Below, one piece after another: positions 37,785 through 45,934 of a DNA stretch of 64,000 bases. Position numbers and translations under genes: made by a program. Position 1 is the stretch's first letter; every line of letters starts with the position of its first letter. The notes below the pieces were generated by a model, which made no database searches, had not been told where the DNA came from, and saw nothing but the letters and a program-made list of their open reading frames with translations. Source of the stretch: Ancylomarina sp. 16SWW S1-10-2 (GTDB lineage: Bacteria; Bacteroidota; Bacteroidia; Bacteroidales; Marinifilaceae); contig NZ_SADB01000004.1 in the NCBI RefSeq assembly GCF_009669305.1, forward strand, positions 92,650 to 156,649, given 5' to 3'.

Positions 37785-37958
37785 CTACTTTGCGAAATTA
37801 TAATATAAAATAGCAGCGGCTGATACCATTAGAAATATACCTGAGCCAAGAATATAATCAGCTATTCCTATGTTACTTACTTTTAGGGCTGATGCAATTA
37901 TTCCTAATATTGCACCAAGTATAAATATGATTTTTGCGTGTTTGTTGTTAGGGATCAT
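37785..37958 (-). CDS. Small two-helix membrane protein (57 residues)
   Basis: An uninterrupted minus-strand frame from ATG (37956-37958) to TAG (37785-37787). It reads MIPNNKHAKIIFILGAILGI, then residues ASALKVSNIGIADYILGSG, and finally an IFLMVSAAAILYYNF tail. Two hydrophobic helices (about 9-25 and 34-54) are joined by a short polar turn, with a positively charged N-terminus. This is the composition expected of a real small membrane protein and not of random AT-rich DNA. Function is unknown. It lies between the GT117 gene and the serine hydrolase on the same strand, with gaps of about 150-220 bases. Confidence 0.65.
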   Translation of the reverse strand: MIPNNKHAKIIFILGAILGIIASALKVSNIGIADYILGSGIFLMVSAAAILYYNFAK

Positions 37959-38070
37959 AATTTAAATTCAGGGTTAAATGTCAGATTTTATAATTCGTAT
38001 CTAAGTTATACAATTTTATTATAAAGGAGAGAGATACTATTCTGTTTTAATTTCACTTATTTTAAAAGTA

Positions 38071-38095
38071 AAAGGCTGCGATTTTCGCAGCCTTT
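38071..38095 (-). terminator. Terminator of the GT117 gene
   Basis: AAAGGCTGCGA-TTT-TCGCAGCCTTT is a perfect 11-bp GC-rich stem 11 bases beyond the minus-strand stop codon, followed by 'ttttacttttaaaa'. Confidence 0.85.
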
Positions 38096-38105
38096 ATCTT
38101 AGTTA

Positions 38106-41100
38106 TTATTGTATACTATTTTCTTTGTAGGTTGTAAATAAACCCTCAATGTCTCGTTGTATTTTATCTTTAATGTCATTTTGACCACCAGCTTCGGCAA
38201 CTCCCATTAGCATTTGAACAATTCTAATTTCTCGTTGTTGATCTGTTTGAATACTCTCGTAAAAAACAGGTTCGAGAGAAAGAAAATAGTCTAACTTCTC
38301 ATACGAGTTCTGGGCAATTTGAAGAAGCAATTTGTTTGCTTTTTCGGTTGCTCCTGCACGATAATATTCTTGAATAAAACCAACCAATGAATAGTCTATA
38401 GGAATTTTTGAAGTAGGTAATTCTTCCATACATCTATCAAGCACTTTAATTGCTTTTTCTGGTTTGTTCTCGTCGTTAAGTTTAGCTGCCAGTCGAACAT
38501 GATTTGAGCGGAACGACATGATACCACAAGTAATAATATGGAATTGATCCATATATACATCTGGCTCTTTAATACGTCCATACTCAAACTTATTCATCAT
38601 GTTATCGTAAAGCAAGTCTGAATTTATACGTCCATATTCACCGTATGAGTTTTCAGCCTCAATGGGAACTAGGCGATACGCAGCACCTTCCAACTGGAAA
38701 TATTTTTCAAGACCTAAATAATTTTCAGGCCCCATTCCAATTGAGAAATATATAGGACGATCCCAATTGTTGGTAGCAATGATATCAAGAATCATCATGC
38801 TGTTTTTATATAGGTAATCGCTTTTCAATGTCCAATCTAGTCGATCAGCAATTAAATTAACATCTCCTTTTTGAACAGTTCCATTATTCACAACTTTAGC
38901 TGAATCAACAGGCAAATAAATATGTTTACCAGGGAAATAATCCATCATTTTTCCTGATTGAGTTTCAAGACGGGTACGTTTATTATCGCTACCAACGAAC
39001 TCAATCAGTTTTGCTAAATCTTCTGGTTGCCCCTTTAAGTGATCAATTACAGGAACCTGATCACGAATACCTGGTTCTACTTTTTCTGCACTTAAACTCA
39101 TTGGAACAGGATCAGAATCGTAGGCTTTTTTACGCATCTGATTGATGTACCAATCGCCGGCCAATAAACTGATGTTGACAATACGAATGTCTCGACGAAT
39201 ACCTTCAACTTCTTGTGCATACCAAAGAGGGAAGGTGTCGTTATCGCCATAAGTAAACAGAATAGCGTTAGGATCACATGAATTTAGATAATCTTTAGCA
39301 TAGGCTAATGTTGCATATCGTCCACTTCTATCATGATCGTCCCAATTTTGTTGAGCCATAAGACCCGGAACAGCAATAAGGCAAATTAAGGTAACCAAAC
39401 CTGCAGATGCTAAAGCGGGCATTTTATTTTTAAGGAATTTGTAGATTCCTAATACACCAAATCCAATCCATATAGCAAATGCATAGAACGATCCAGCATA
39501 AGCGTAATCTCGTTCACGAGGCTGATAAGGTGTTTGATTCAGATAGACTACAATGGCTAATCCTGTGAGTAGGAAAAGCAGCATAACGACCCAAAAATCT
39601 TTTTTGCCTTCTTTACCAGCATTTAGTTGAAAGAATATGCCTATTAATCCTAAAAGGAAAGGGAGGAAGAAATAGGTATTTCTAGATTTTTTATTTTTGA
39701 GTTCAGAATATAATTTATCCTGATTACCTAATCGCATTTCATCTAAGAATTGAATACCAGAAATCCAATTCCCATTTCGGATACCGCCATGGTTTTGAAT
39801 ATCGTTTTGTCGACCTGCAAAATTCCACATAAAGTAGCGCCAATACATATTATTGAACTGATAGCTGAAAAAGAAGCTTAAGTTATCTCCAAAGCTAGGT
39901 TTGTAGATCATTTCAGGACCATTTCCGTTATCTACTGTTATTGGGTTGTTTTTCGAATCACCGCCCCAGTATTTGTAATCGCGCACATGACTAGCATTTG
40001 AGCTGTACATACGTGGAAATATGGTGTTAAATCGAGAATCGAATTCGTAAGAAGGTTTACGTGAAGCAATAACATATTTATCTCCTTTTTGAATATAAAT
40101 TGGTGTTGTGTATTTCACACTCAAAACCGGAGCATTGTAATATTCTCCATAAACAAGAGGTCTGTCGCCATATTGTTCACGATTTAGATAGGACAATAGA
40201 GCAAATACGTTATCCGGATTATTCTCATCCATAGGAGGATTGGCTGATGAACGAATAACAATCATAGCAAATGAAGAATAACCAATCATGATGACAACAA
40301 AAGAAGTCATAATGGTATTCAGAATAACCTTGTTGTGCTTAATTGAATAGTTGATAGTCCAAACTATAAGAGCAACCATGGCAATGCCATATATTAAAAC
40401 GCCAGTGTTGTAAGGAGCTCCCATTCCATTTACGAAAGCAAGCTCGAACCACGAAGCAACTTTTACTACACCAGGAATAATACCATACATGATAGCTCCT
40501 AAGATAACAAGAGATATACCTAAAGAAGCCAGAATACCATTTCGTGTTGGTTCGTATTTTTTGAAATAATATACAAATACGATAGCGGGAATTGCCAATA
40601 AGTTTAAAAGGTGAACTCCAATAGAAAGTCCCATTAGATAAGCAATGAGAATAATCCAACGGTTGGCATATTTCTCGTTAGCTACATTTTCCCATTTTAA
40701 GATAGCCCAAAATACAACTGCTGTAAATAGGGACGATAAAGCATAAACTTCACCCTCAACAGCTGAGAACCAAAACGTGTCAGAAAAAGTGTAAGCAAGT
40801 GCTCCAACCATTCCTGCTCCAAAAACAGCAACACCATTTGTCAAGCTTATTTCACTATCTTTTATAAATAATTTCTTAGCAAGATGAGTGATTGTCCAAA
40901 ACAAAAACATAATAGTAAATCCCGAAGCAAGTGCAGACATGAAGTTGACCATGAGAGCCACATATGATGGGTCTGGAGCAAATAGGGAAAAGAAGCGTGC
41001 AATAATCATGAAAAGAGGAGCCCCAGGAGGGTGACCAACTTCTAAACCATGTGCTGTTGTAATAAATTCACCACAATCCCACAGGCTGGCTGAAGGTTCC

Positions 41101-41204
41101 ATGGTTAAAGTGTAGGTTATGGCTGCAATAGCAAAAGCTAGCCAACCTAGAATAATGTTATATCGACCGTAATCTGAATTCGACAGTTTTTTGTTTTCCG
41201 ACAT
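38106..41204 (-). CDS. GT117/DUF2723 membrane glycosyltransferase (probable protein O-mannosyltransferase-like)
   Basis: A 1032-residue polytopic protein. The first 200 residues match DUF2723: TMEPSASLWDCGEFI, then GLEVGHPPGAPLF and ARFFSLFAP, with the acidic DCGEF pair resembling the catalytic loop of GT-C enzymes. About twelve membrane helices fill residues 15-335 and 515-620. A long soluble C-terminal half (about 640-1032) ends in helical, TPR-like repeats. Families annotated GT117 are thought to transfer sugars from lipid carriers on the outer face of the inner membrane and are linked to Bacteroidota protein O-glycosylation; the exact reaction is inferred. It is a single gene with its own terminator. 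Confidence 0.88.
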   Translation of the reverse strand: MSENKKLSNSDYGRYNIILGWLAFAIAAITYTLTMEPSASLWDCGEFITTAHGLEVGHPPGAPLFMIIARFFSLFAPDPSYVALMVNFMSALASGFTIMFLFWTITHLAKKLFIKDSEISLTNGVAVFGAGMVGALAYTFSDTFWFSAVEGEVYALSSLFTAVVFWAILKWENVANEKYANRWIILIAYLMGLSIGVHLLNLLAIPAIVFVYYFKKYEPTRNGILASLGISLVILGAIMYGIIPGVVKVASWFELAFVNGMGAPYNTGVLIYGIAMVALIVWTINYSIKHNKVILNTIMTSFVVIMIGYSSFAMIVIRSSANPPMDENNPDNVFALLSYLNREQYGDRPLVYGEYYNAPVLSVKYTTPIYIQKGDKYVIASRKPSYEFDSRFNTIFPRMYSSNASHVRDYKYWGGDSKNNPITVDNGNGPEMIYKPSFGDNLSFFFSYQFNNMYWRYFMWNFAGRQNDIQNHGGIRNGNWISGIQFLDEMRLGNQDKLYSELKNKKSRNTYFFLPFLLGLIGIFFQLNAGKEGKKDFWVVMLLFLLTGLAIVVYLNQTPYQPRERDYAYAGSFYAFAIWIGFGVLGIYKFLKNKMPALASAGLVTLICLIAVPGLMAQQNWDDHDRSGRYATLAYAKDYLNSCDPNAILFTYGDNDTFPLWYAQEVEGIRRDIRIVNISLLAGDWYINQMRKKAYDSDPVPMSLSAEKVEPGIRDQVPVIDHLKGQPEDLAKLIEFVGSDNKRTRLETQSGKMMDYFPGKHIYLPVDSAKVVNNGTVQKGDVNLIADRLDWTLKSDYLYKNSMMILDIIATNNWDRPIYFSIGMGPENYLGLEKYFQLEGAAYRLVPIEAENSYGEYGRINSDLLYDNMMNKFEYGRIKEPDVYMDQFHIITCGIMSFRSNHVRLAAKLNDENKPEKAIKVLDRCMEELPTSKIPIDYSLVGFIQEYYRAGATEKANKLLLQIAQNSYEKLDYFLSLEPVFYESIQTDQQREIRIVQMLMGVAEAGGQNDIKDKIQRDIEGLFTTYKENSIQ

Positions 41205-41422
41205 ATTATTATCTAAAATTTATAGGATATGATGAGTTCAATTTTAATATTTTCTAATTTTTGACAAACAAAGATGGCATATTTTTTTAGACCATACGGT
41301 TTTACTGATATATCTCTTTGTTTACAAAAATAATTAAAGCCTGAAAATAGTCATTTTTAAGCATTTAGATACACGTGTTTTGTAAAAAAATTTTTTTTTT
41401 TTTGCAGAATGAAAAATTTGTT

Positions 41423-41430
41423 TACATTTG
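41423..41430 (+). promoter_or_regulatory. -7 promoter element of tRNA-Gln copy 2
   Basis: TACATTTG matches TAnnTTTG. TTTG at 41401-41404 lies 18 bases upstream as the -33 element and caps an A7-T13 tract that may bend the DNA or act like an UP element. Confidence 0.75.
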
Positions 41431-41460
41431 CAGTGCTCTAAGGATATTGAGCAAAGGTAT

Positions 41461-41534
41461 TGTCCCATGGTGTAATGGTAACACACCTGTTTTTGGTACA
41501 GGCATTCAAGGTTCGAGTCCTTGTGGGACAACCA
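41461..41534 (+). tRNA. tRNA-Gln (anticodon UUG), copy 2
   Basis: Identical to the gene at 29147-29220: 74 bases, anticodon TTG in loop TTTTGGT, CCA encoded, T arm CAAGG-TTCGAGT-CCTTG. Confidence 0.97.
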
Positions 41535-41539
41535 AAATT

Positions 41540-41571
41540 TAAGCTTCGATTTTACAATCGGAGCTTTTTTT
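41540..41571 (+). terminator. Terminator of tRNA-Gln copy 2
   Basis: Same hairpin as at copy 1 (AAGCTTCGATT with AATCGGAGCTT and a T-run), one base different in the loop. Confidence 0.92.
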
Positions 41572-41675
41572 ATGCCTTAAGTTTTTTGTAAGGTGTTGAT
41601 AATTAAGGTTTAATATATTGCGTTGTAATTTGTGTGGTTATTTGTTTTATTTAAGCTGTTTGACTTTTACTTTTT

Positions 41676-41725
41676 TATCCATTCAAATTTGAATGGATAT
41701 TTACTAAGCGGGAGCTTCCCCGCTC
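41676..41725. repeat. 24-bp palindrome followed by a GC-rich hairpin
   Basis: 41676-41699 is a perfect 24-base palindrome centred on CAAATTTG (arms TATCCATTCAAA). Eight bases on, AGCGGG and CCCGCT (41707-41724) form a hairpin of unusual GC content for this AT-rich region. It lies between the tRNA-Gln copy 2 terminator and the 3' end of the GT9 gene. The GC hairpin could help terminate the GT9 transcript, but there is no T-run. Confidence 0.6.
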
Positions 41726-41801
41726 GTTATTTCCCTTTAGCATTTTGATGAATTCCTTAAATTTGGCATAAATCACAAGAATAATAAGAAGTGGATCTAT
41801 T

Positions 41802-42845
41802 TTATATTTTATCTGAAAACATCGCAATAGCTTCTCTAGCCACCCATTCAGGAGAAATATCAACCATACATTTTTGATAGACATCCTGAGAGCATTTTCC
41901 TGATCCATCTTTTGTGCAGGGACGACATTTAAGATCTACTTCTAGCGTTTTAATTTGATCACCACTAGTAAATCCAAAGGCTGTAGGTCCCATTAGTGAT
42001 AAAGCTTTAATCCCAAATTTATCCGCAGCATGAAGAAAACCGGTGTCTCCAGAAATAACTAATTGTGATTTTTGTATCAGATAACAAGATTCCAAGAGAT
42101 TGGTTTTTCCTGTTAAATTAAGAATTCGATTGGGAGCAATGTCTTCTATTTCCTTACAAAATAAATCATCTGGGCCAGCCAAAATCATAAATTTGTAATC
42201 GGGTAAATTCAAAACAAGTTTTTGCCAATGCGCAACAGGCCAGCGTTTCATTGGCCATGCAGCCGAAGGCACAAGTGTAATTAACTTTAAATTGCCTTTA
42301 TCCTTAAAGTTAAGAATGTTGGTGTCGATCTTTTGTTTTAGTTCTTCAGGAAAATACCAATCCGTTTTATTGATAGAGAAATCAGTAATACCCCATTTTT
42401 TAAGCGGTTTTCTAAATGACATCATGCCTCTAAAAGGCATAGGAAATTTATCAATTCGGAATTTGAATAAAAGAATACGTTTTATTCTGTCTTTACTACG
42501 AAGCGTGTATTTCGGTCCAAGGCCAAACCAACGTTTTAGCCTAGGAACTAAGACTGTTTTAAGAACAATAGAGCGAATGTTGCTATGCGCATCGAATATA
42601 TAATCGAATTTTTCTTTTTTTAGTTCTTTGGCTTGTTTCAATAAACCCTTAAAGCCAGCTTTTCTGTCAAATCCCCAAATTTTTGTAATACGATCGTCCA
42701 TAGCTAGGAAAGAAGACATATCTTTTCTTGCAATCCAATGAATTTCAGCGTCAGGATAGTGATTTTTTATGCCATCGACAACGGTCATACATTGTATAAT
42801 GTCACCTATTGAAGAAAAGCGGATGATGAGGAATTTTTTAGGCAT
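41802..42845 (-). CDS. ADP-heptose:LPS heptosyltransferase-like glycosyltransferase, GT9
   Basis: A 347-residue GT-B enzyme. The N-terminus IIRFSSIGDIIQCMTVVDGI is the GT9 opening. LVPSAAWPMKRWP and ISGDTGFLHAADKFGIKALSLMGPT form the nucleotide-sugar binding half. A C-terminal segment with CRPCTKDGSGKCSQDVYQKCM resembles the cysteine-rich end of heptosyltransferases. It would add heptose to lipid A core in the cytoplasm-facing membrane leaflet; gmhA at 14.6 kb makes the heptose precursor. A TAATTTTG box (42869-42876, minus strand) lies 24 bases before the ATG. Confidence 0.9.
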   Translation of the reverse strand: MPKKFLIIRFSSIGDIIQCMTVVDGIKNHYPDAEIHWIARKDMSSFLAMDDRITKIWGFDRKAGFKGLLKQAKELKKEKFDYIFDAHSNIRSIVLKTVLVPRLKRWFGLGPKYTLRSKDRIKRILLFKFRIDKFPMPFRGMMSFRKPLKKWGITDFSINKTDWYFPEELKQKIDTNILNFKDKGNLKLITLVPSAAWPMKRWPVAHWQKLVLNLPDYKFMILAGPDDLFCKEIEDIAPNRILNLTGKTNLLESCYLIQKSQLVISGDTGFLHAADKFGIKALSLMGPTAFGFTSGDQIKTLEVDLKCRPCTKDGSGKCSQDVYQKCMVDISPEWVAREAIAMFSDKI

Positions 42846-43187
42846 GAATTTTTTTTAAGCTTGAACAACAAAATTAGAAAGTTTTTTCTCAAAAGTTGAA
42901 TTATAAACTGGATAAAGAAGTCATGAGCGATGAAAAATGATCTGTTTTTGTACTTTTTTTTTCTGAAATTTTTATTTGGATGAAATTAACCATAGAAATA
43001 GAGCCTGTTGTCAAAAATCTCGTTGAAAACAGATTTAGTCTTAGTAAATTGTATATCAGAGCTAAAGGAAGGATCGTTGAGGGTTTCGCAACAAATTAAT
43101 TTACGTGTTTAAAGAAAGTTTGTGAGAGGTTCTTATTTGGTGTGTTCATTTAGGTTTTATAATGGTAATACATTTAATCCTACGGAT
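42846..43187. other. Divergent intergenic region, GT9 and universal stress protein
   Basis: It holds the GT9 promoter box (annotated separately). A GTG-initiated extension of the stress protein frame from 43122 looks non-coding. No other gene or structured element stood out. Confidence 0.6.
42869..42876 (-). promoter_or_regulatory. Probable -7 element for the GT9 gene
   Basis: The minus strand reads TAATTTTG, 24 bases before the start codon, implying a leader of about 17 bases. No -33 element at standard spacing was identified. Confidence 0.45.
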
Positions 43188-44012
43188 ATGAAAGAGAGAG
43201 GGAAAGCGATAGTTGTTGGTTGGGATTTTTCAGAATATTCAGAACTTGCTTTAGAGCATGCTTTGTATTATTCATATCAAACCAATATGAAGTTGTATTT
43301 GGTGCATATTATCAAGCGAGAATCTGATGCAGAAAAAATGAAGCTTGATATGCAAAAGGTTGTTGATAGAGTTTATCAAGACAAAGGGAAGGTTATTGAG
43401 ATGATTGTTCGATGTGGAAGTGTGTCTCAAGACTTAAAATTAGTAGCAAAAGAAGTTTCTGCAGCAGTTGTTTTTGTGGGAACTCATGGTATAAAAGGTC
43501 TTCAAAATTATACGGGGAGTAATGCATTAAAGATGATAATGGATTCTTCTATACCTTTTGTGATTGTGCAAGCTCCTCTCGAAAAACACACCAGATACTC
43601 CTTAGTGTGTCCTATTGATCATAGAAAAGAGAGTAAAGAGGTGCTGTATTGGGTAGCTTATCTTGCTCATATTCTTGATGCTGAAATTACATTGGTTTAT
43701 CCTGAATATAAAAGTAAAGCAAGAGTAAGACGTACTTTAGCTAATGTCAAATTTTCAAAAAAATATTTGAATAGTTATAGGATCCAATACAATGAAGTGA
43801 AGTTGAACTCAAATCGATTCAATGATGCTATTGTTGATTATGCTAAGAAAAAAAAGGCGGATTTAATCTTTACAATTACAAATAGAAGAACAAAAGTTCT
43901 GAACTTTTTTTCGGCTTCAAAAATTCAATATTTAATTGCCAATAAAGAGAAAATTTCTGTGTTTTGTTTGAATCCACGTAAAGATTTGTTGTCATATGTT
44001 TCTTATAAATAA
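43188..44012 (+). CDS. Universal stress protein (two UspA domains), paralog 1
   Basis: A 274-residue cytoplasmic protein with two UspA-like halves (about 6-140 and 147-265). GKAIVVGWDFSEYSELALEHAL is the usual first strand and helix. VGTHGIKGLQNYTGSNALKMI resembles the ATP motif G-x2-G-x9-G-[ST], but with eight instead of nine residues between the last glycines. The second half lacks the motif. The frame opens at a GTG 22 codons earlier; the ATG at 43188 gives exactly the same length as paralog 2, 307 bases downstream. Usp proteins respond to stress; the ligand here is unknown. Confidence 0.88.
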   Translation: MKERGKAIVVGWDFSEYSELALEHALYYSYQTNMKLYLVHIIKRESDAEKMKLDMQKVVDRVYQDKGKVIEMIVRCGSVSQDLKLVAKEVSAAVVFVGTHGIKGLQNYTGSNALKMIMDSSIPFVIVQAPLEKHTRYSLVCPIDHRKESKEVLYWVAYLAHILDAEITLVYPEYKSKARVRRTLANVKFSKKYLNSYRIQYNEVKLNSNRFNDAIVDYAKKKKADLIFTITNRRTKVLNFFSASKIQYLIANKEKISVFCLNPRKDLLSYVSYK

Positions 44013-44318
44013 AATTAGATTGTGAATATGCTTCGAATTATGATTAAATTATATTGATCCTTATTCCCTGTAGAAGTGTCAATATGCTTTAGTAATAAGG
44101 TAATTCCAACGCTTTTTGATTGATGATAATAGCTGTATTTTTTTGTTATTCATCTTTGTTTTGTTAACTTAGTAATAGCGAATTTGGAAATGGCATAATA
44201 AAACACTGTTTTTTCAGGTTTAATTTTAATTGAAATTAAATCTGATTTTTTTATTCGTATTTTTTCAAAGAAGCATTGATGAAGGGGAATTGCAAAATGA
44301 TTTATCAAAATACTAAAG
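44013..44318. other. Intergenic region between the universal stress paralogs
   Basis: 306 AT-rich bases with no recognisable gene. It probably contains the promoter of the second paralog, although no TAnnTTTG box of full consensus was identified close to its start. Confidence 0.55.
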
Positions 44319-45143
44319 ATGATAGAAAGCGGAAAAACAATATTTGTTCCATGGGATTTTAAAGGTGTTTCGGAGTACGCCTTGGATCATGCCTTGTTTT
44401 ATGCCTCGGCTACAAAATTGAGTGTTTGTTTAATATGTGTCGTAAAAAAAGAGTCGTTTGTTAAAGAAGCAAAAAGTAAGCTTGATAAGATTGCTGCTGA
44501 TGTCTTTGCAAGAAAAGGAAAGCATGTACGTACTATTGTAGAGGTTGGTTCTTTTCATAGTGGTTTAAAGAAAGCCGCTGATAAAAATCAAGCAAGTATG
44601 ATTTTTGTTGGAATTGATGGTTTTAAGGGAATTCAAAAATATATAGGTACTTCAATTTTAAATGTGATTTCTGGAGCTGTTATCCCTTCAATTGTTGTTC
44701 AAAGACCTAAGCGTTCTCGAAGTACTTTTACTATTCTTTGTCCAATAGATCAAAATAGAGAAAGTAAGCTTTTGTTGAAATGGCTCGCCTATTTTGCTCG
44801 TTATATTACGATAAAAGTTTATCTGGTTTATCCTGAGTTTGCAGAACCGGGTATGAATAAGAAGGCTTTTAGAAATGTTGCGTTTGCAAAGAATTATTTG
44901 AAAAAAGAAAGGATAGATTTTGAAAGTGAATGTTTTAGTGTCTATGATTTTAATAATTCGATTGTTAATTTTTCTCGAAAGAAAGGAGTAGACCTGATCT
45001 TTAATTTAACTAAAAGGAAATTTGGATATAGAAGTCTTTTTACGACACCTAAAAGTCATTATCTGATTGCAAATAAAGAGAAAATTCCAGTTATGTGTAT
45101 CACATCTGTTTGGAAAATGTGGAGGTTTTTACCTTTTAAATAA
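44319..45143 (+). CDS. Universal stress protein (two UspA domains), paralog 2
   Basis: 274 residues, the same length and domain plan as the gene upstream. GKTIFVPWDFKGVSEYALDHAL and VGIDGFKGIQKYIGTSILNVI align without gaps to paralog 1, including the eight-residue spacing in the ATP-type motif. The C-terminal YLIANKEKIPVMC also matches YLIANKEKISVFC. The pair is a local tandem duplication that has diverged considerably. A terminator follows, so the second gene ends a transcript. Confidence 0.88.
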   Translation: MIESGKTIFVPWDFKGVSEYALDHALFYASATKLSVCLICVVKKESFVKEAKSKLDKIAADVFARKGKHVRTIVEVGSFHSGLKKAADKNQASMIFVGIDGFKGIQKYIGTSILNVISGAVIPSIVVQRPKRSRSTFTILCPIDQNRESKLLLKWLAYFARYITIKVYLVYPEFAEPGMNKKAFRNVAFAKNYLKKERIDFESECFSVYDFNNSIVNFSRKKGVDLIFNLTKRKFGYRSLFTTPKSHYLIANKEKIPVMCITSVWKMWRFLPFK

Positions 45144-45165
45144 TCAATAAAAACTTTATAAGTTG

Positions 45166-45195
45166 AAGTTCCATTTAAAAAATGGGACTTTTTTC
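45166..45195 (+). terminator. Terminator after universal stress paralog 2
   Basis: AAGTTCCATT and AATGGGACTT pair across a 5-base loop (one G-T), followed by TTTT, 23 bases after the stop codon. Confidence 0.85.
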
Positions 45196-45251
45196 GTTTA
45201 AGGTTCATGTGGCATCGTTTAAATGATAGGTAGATATTTAAAGAATGCCAT

Positions 45252-45259
45252 TATCTTTG
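45252..45259 (+). promoter_or_regulatory. Probable -7 element for rdgB
   Basis: TATCTTTG matches TAnnTTTG and lies 38 bases before the rdgB start codon. Confidence 0.6.
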
Positions 45260-45297
45260 CCTAAATTTTAACACAGATAAATTATAAAATCCACAAT

Positions 45298-45870
45298 ATG
45301 AAACTTGTTTTTGCAACAAACAACAAACACAAACTTTCTGAACTTCAGAATATGTTAGGAAATGAATTTCAGGTTTTAAGTTTGGCAGATATTAATTGTC
45401 AAGATGAAATTCCTGAAGATCATGAAACACTTGAAGAGAATGCAAGTCAAAAGGCACATTATATTTATGAGAAGTTTGGTTTGAATTGTTTTGCTGATGA
45501 TACAGGATTAGAGGTTGCTTCATTAAACAACGAGCCAGGCGTTTATTCAGCTCGATATGCTGGCAGTTCGCGTTCATCTGAGGATAATATGAAGAAGGTG
45601 CTTCAAAGGTTAGATGGTGTTGAGGAGAGAGAAGCTCGATTTAGAACGGTTATATCTTTGATTATTGATGGCAAAGAGACACAGTTCGAAGGTATTGTAA
45701 ATGGCGATATATTACTTGAAGAAAAAGGGAAAGATGGTTTTGGTTATGATCCCATATTTCAACCCAAATCTTACGATGTGTCTTTTGCAGAAATGTCTAT
45801 TAATGAGAAAAATAAAATTAGTCACAGAGGAAATGCGGTTCGTAAATTAGTTGAATATTTACTTAAGTAA
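45298..45870 (+). CDS. rdgB: XTP/dITP pyrophosphatase (non-canonical purine NTPase)
   Basis: A 190-residue Ham1/RdgB enzyme that hydrolyses dITP, ITP and XTP to monophosphates, keeping deaminated purines out of DNA. LVFATNNKHKLSEL is the start motif. FADDTGLEVASLNNEPGVYSARYAG holds the metal-binding Asp residues. GKDGFGYDPIFQP and SFAEMSINEKNKISHRGNAVRKL complete the nucleotide site. recO follows 64 bases later on the same strand. Confidence 0.96.
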   Translation: MKLVFATNNKHKLSELQNMLGNEFQVLSLADINCQDEIPEDHETLEENASQKAHYIYEKFGLNCFADDTGLEVASLNNEPGVYSARYAGSSRSSEDNMKKVLQRLDGVEEREARFRTVISLIIDGKETQFEGIVNGDILLEEKGKDGFGYDPIFQPKSYDVSFAEMSINEKNKISHRGNAVRKLVEYLLK

Positions 45871-45922
45871 GAACTGTTTATTATCTTTTAAATAAGGTTC
45901 TATTGCCTGACATTATTCGACT

Positions 45923-45930
45923 TATTTTTG
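45923..45930 (+). promoter_or_regulatory. -7 element of recO; transcript probably leaderless
   Basis: TATTTTTG matches TAnnTTTG. It ends only four bases before the ATG of recO, and a TTG lies 17 bases upstream at 45903-45905. Because Bacteroidota transcripts start about five bases after this box, the mRNA should begin at or near the start codon. Confidence 0.6.
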
Positions 45931-45934
45931 CAGT

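Larger units (their letters stand above)
37566..38105. other. Intergenic region holding one short gene and a terminator
   Basis: The stretch holds a 57-codon membrane protein gene (37785-37958) and the terminator of the GT117 gene, both annotated separately. The rest, about 200 bases upstream of the serine hydrolase, shows no further gene. Confidence 0.7.
41426..41574 (+). repeat. 149-bp tRNA-Gln cassette, copy 2
   Basis: Direct repeat of 29112-29260 with two differences. The identity stops sharply upstream inside the -7 box and downstream just after the terminator. Confidence 0.95.
41205..41801. other. Intergenic region with the second tRNA-Gln cassette and palindromes
   Basis: The stretch contains a TATTTTTG box on the minus strand (41325-41332), a possible GT117-gene promoter. 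It also holds an A7-T13 tract (41384-41403), the tRNA-Gln copy 2 cassette and two palindromic elements at 41676-41725. No convincing protein gene is present; a short minus-strand frame at 41675-41908 is out of frame with the GT9 gene. Confidence 0.7.

Noticed and set aside
41675-41908. 77-codon minus-strand frame overlapping the end of the GT9 gene
   Set aside because: It is out of frame with a clear glycosyltransferase gene, and its tail is read from the palindromic elements.
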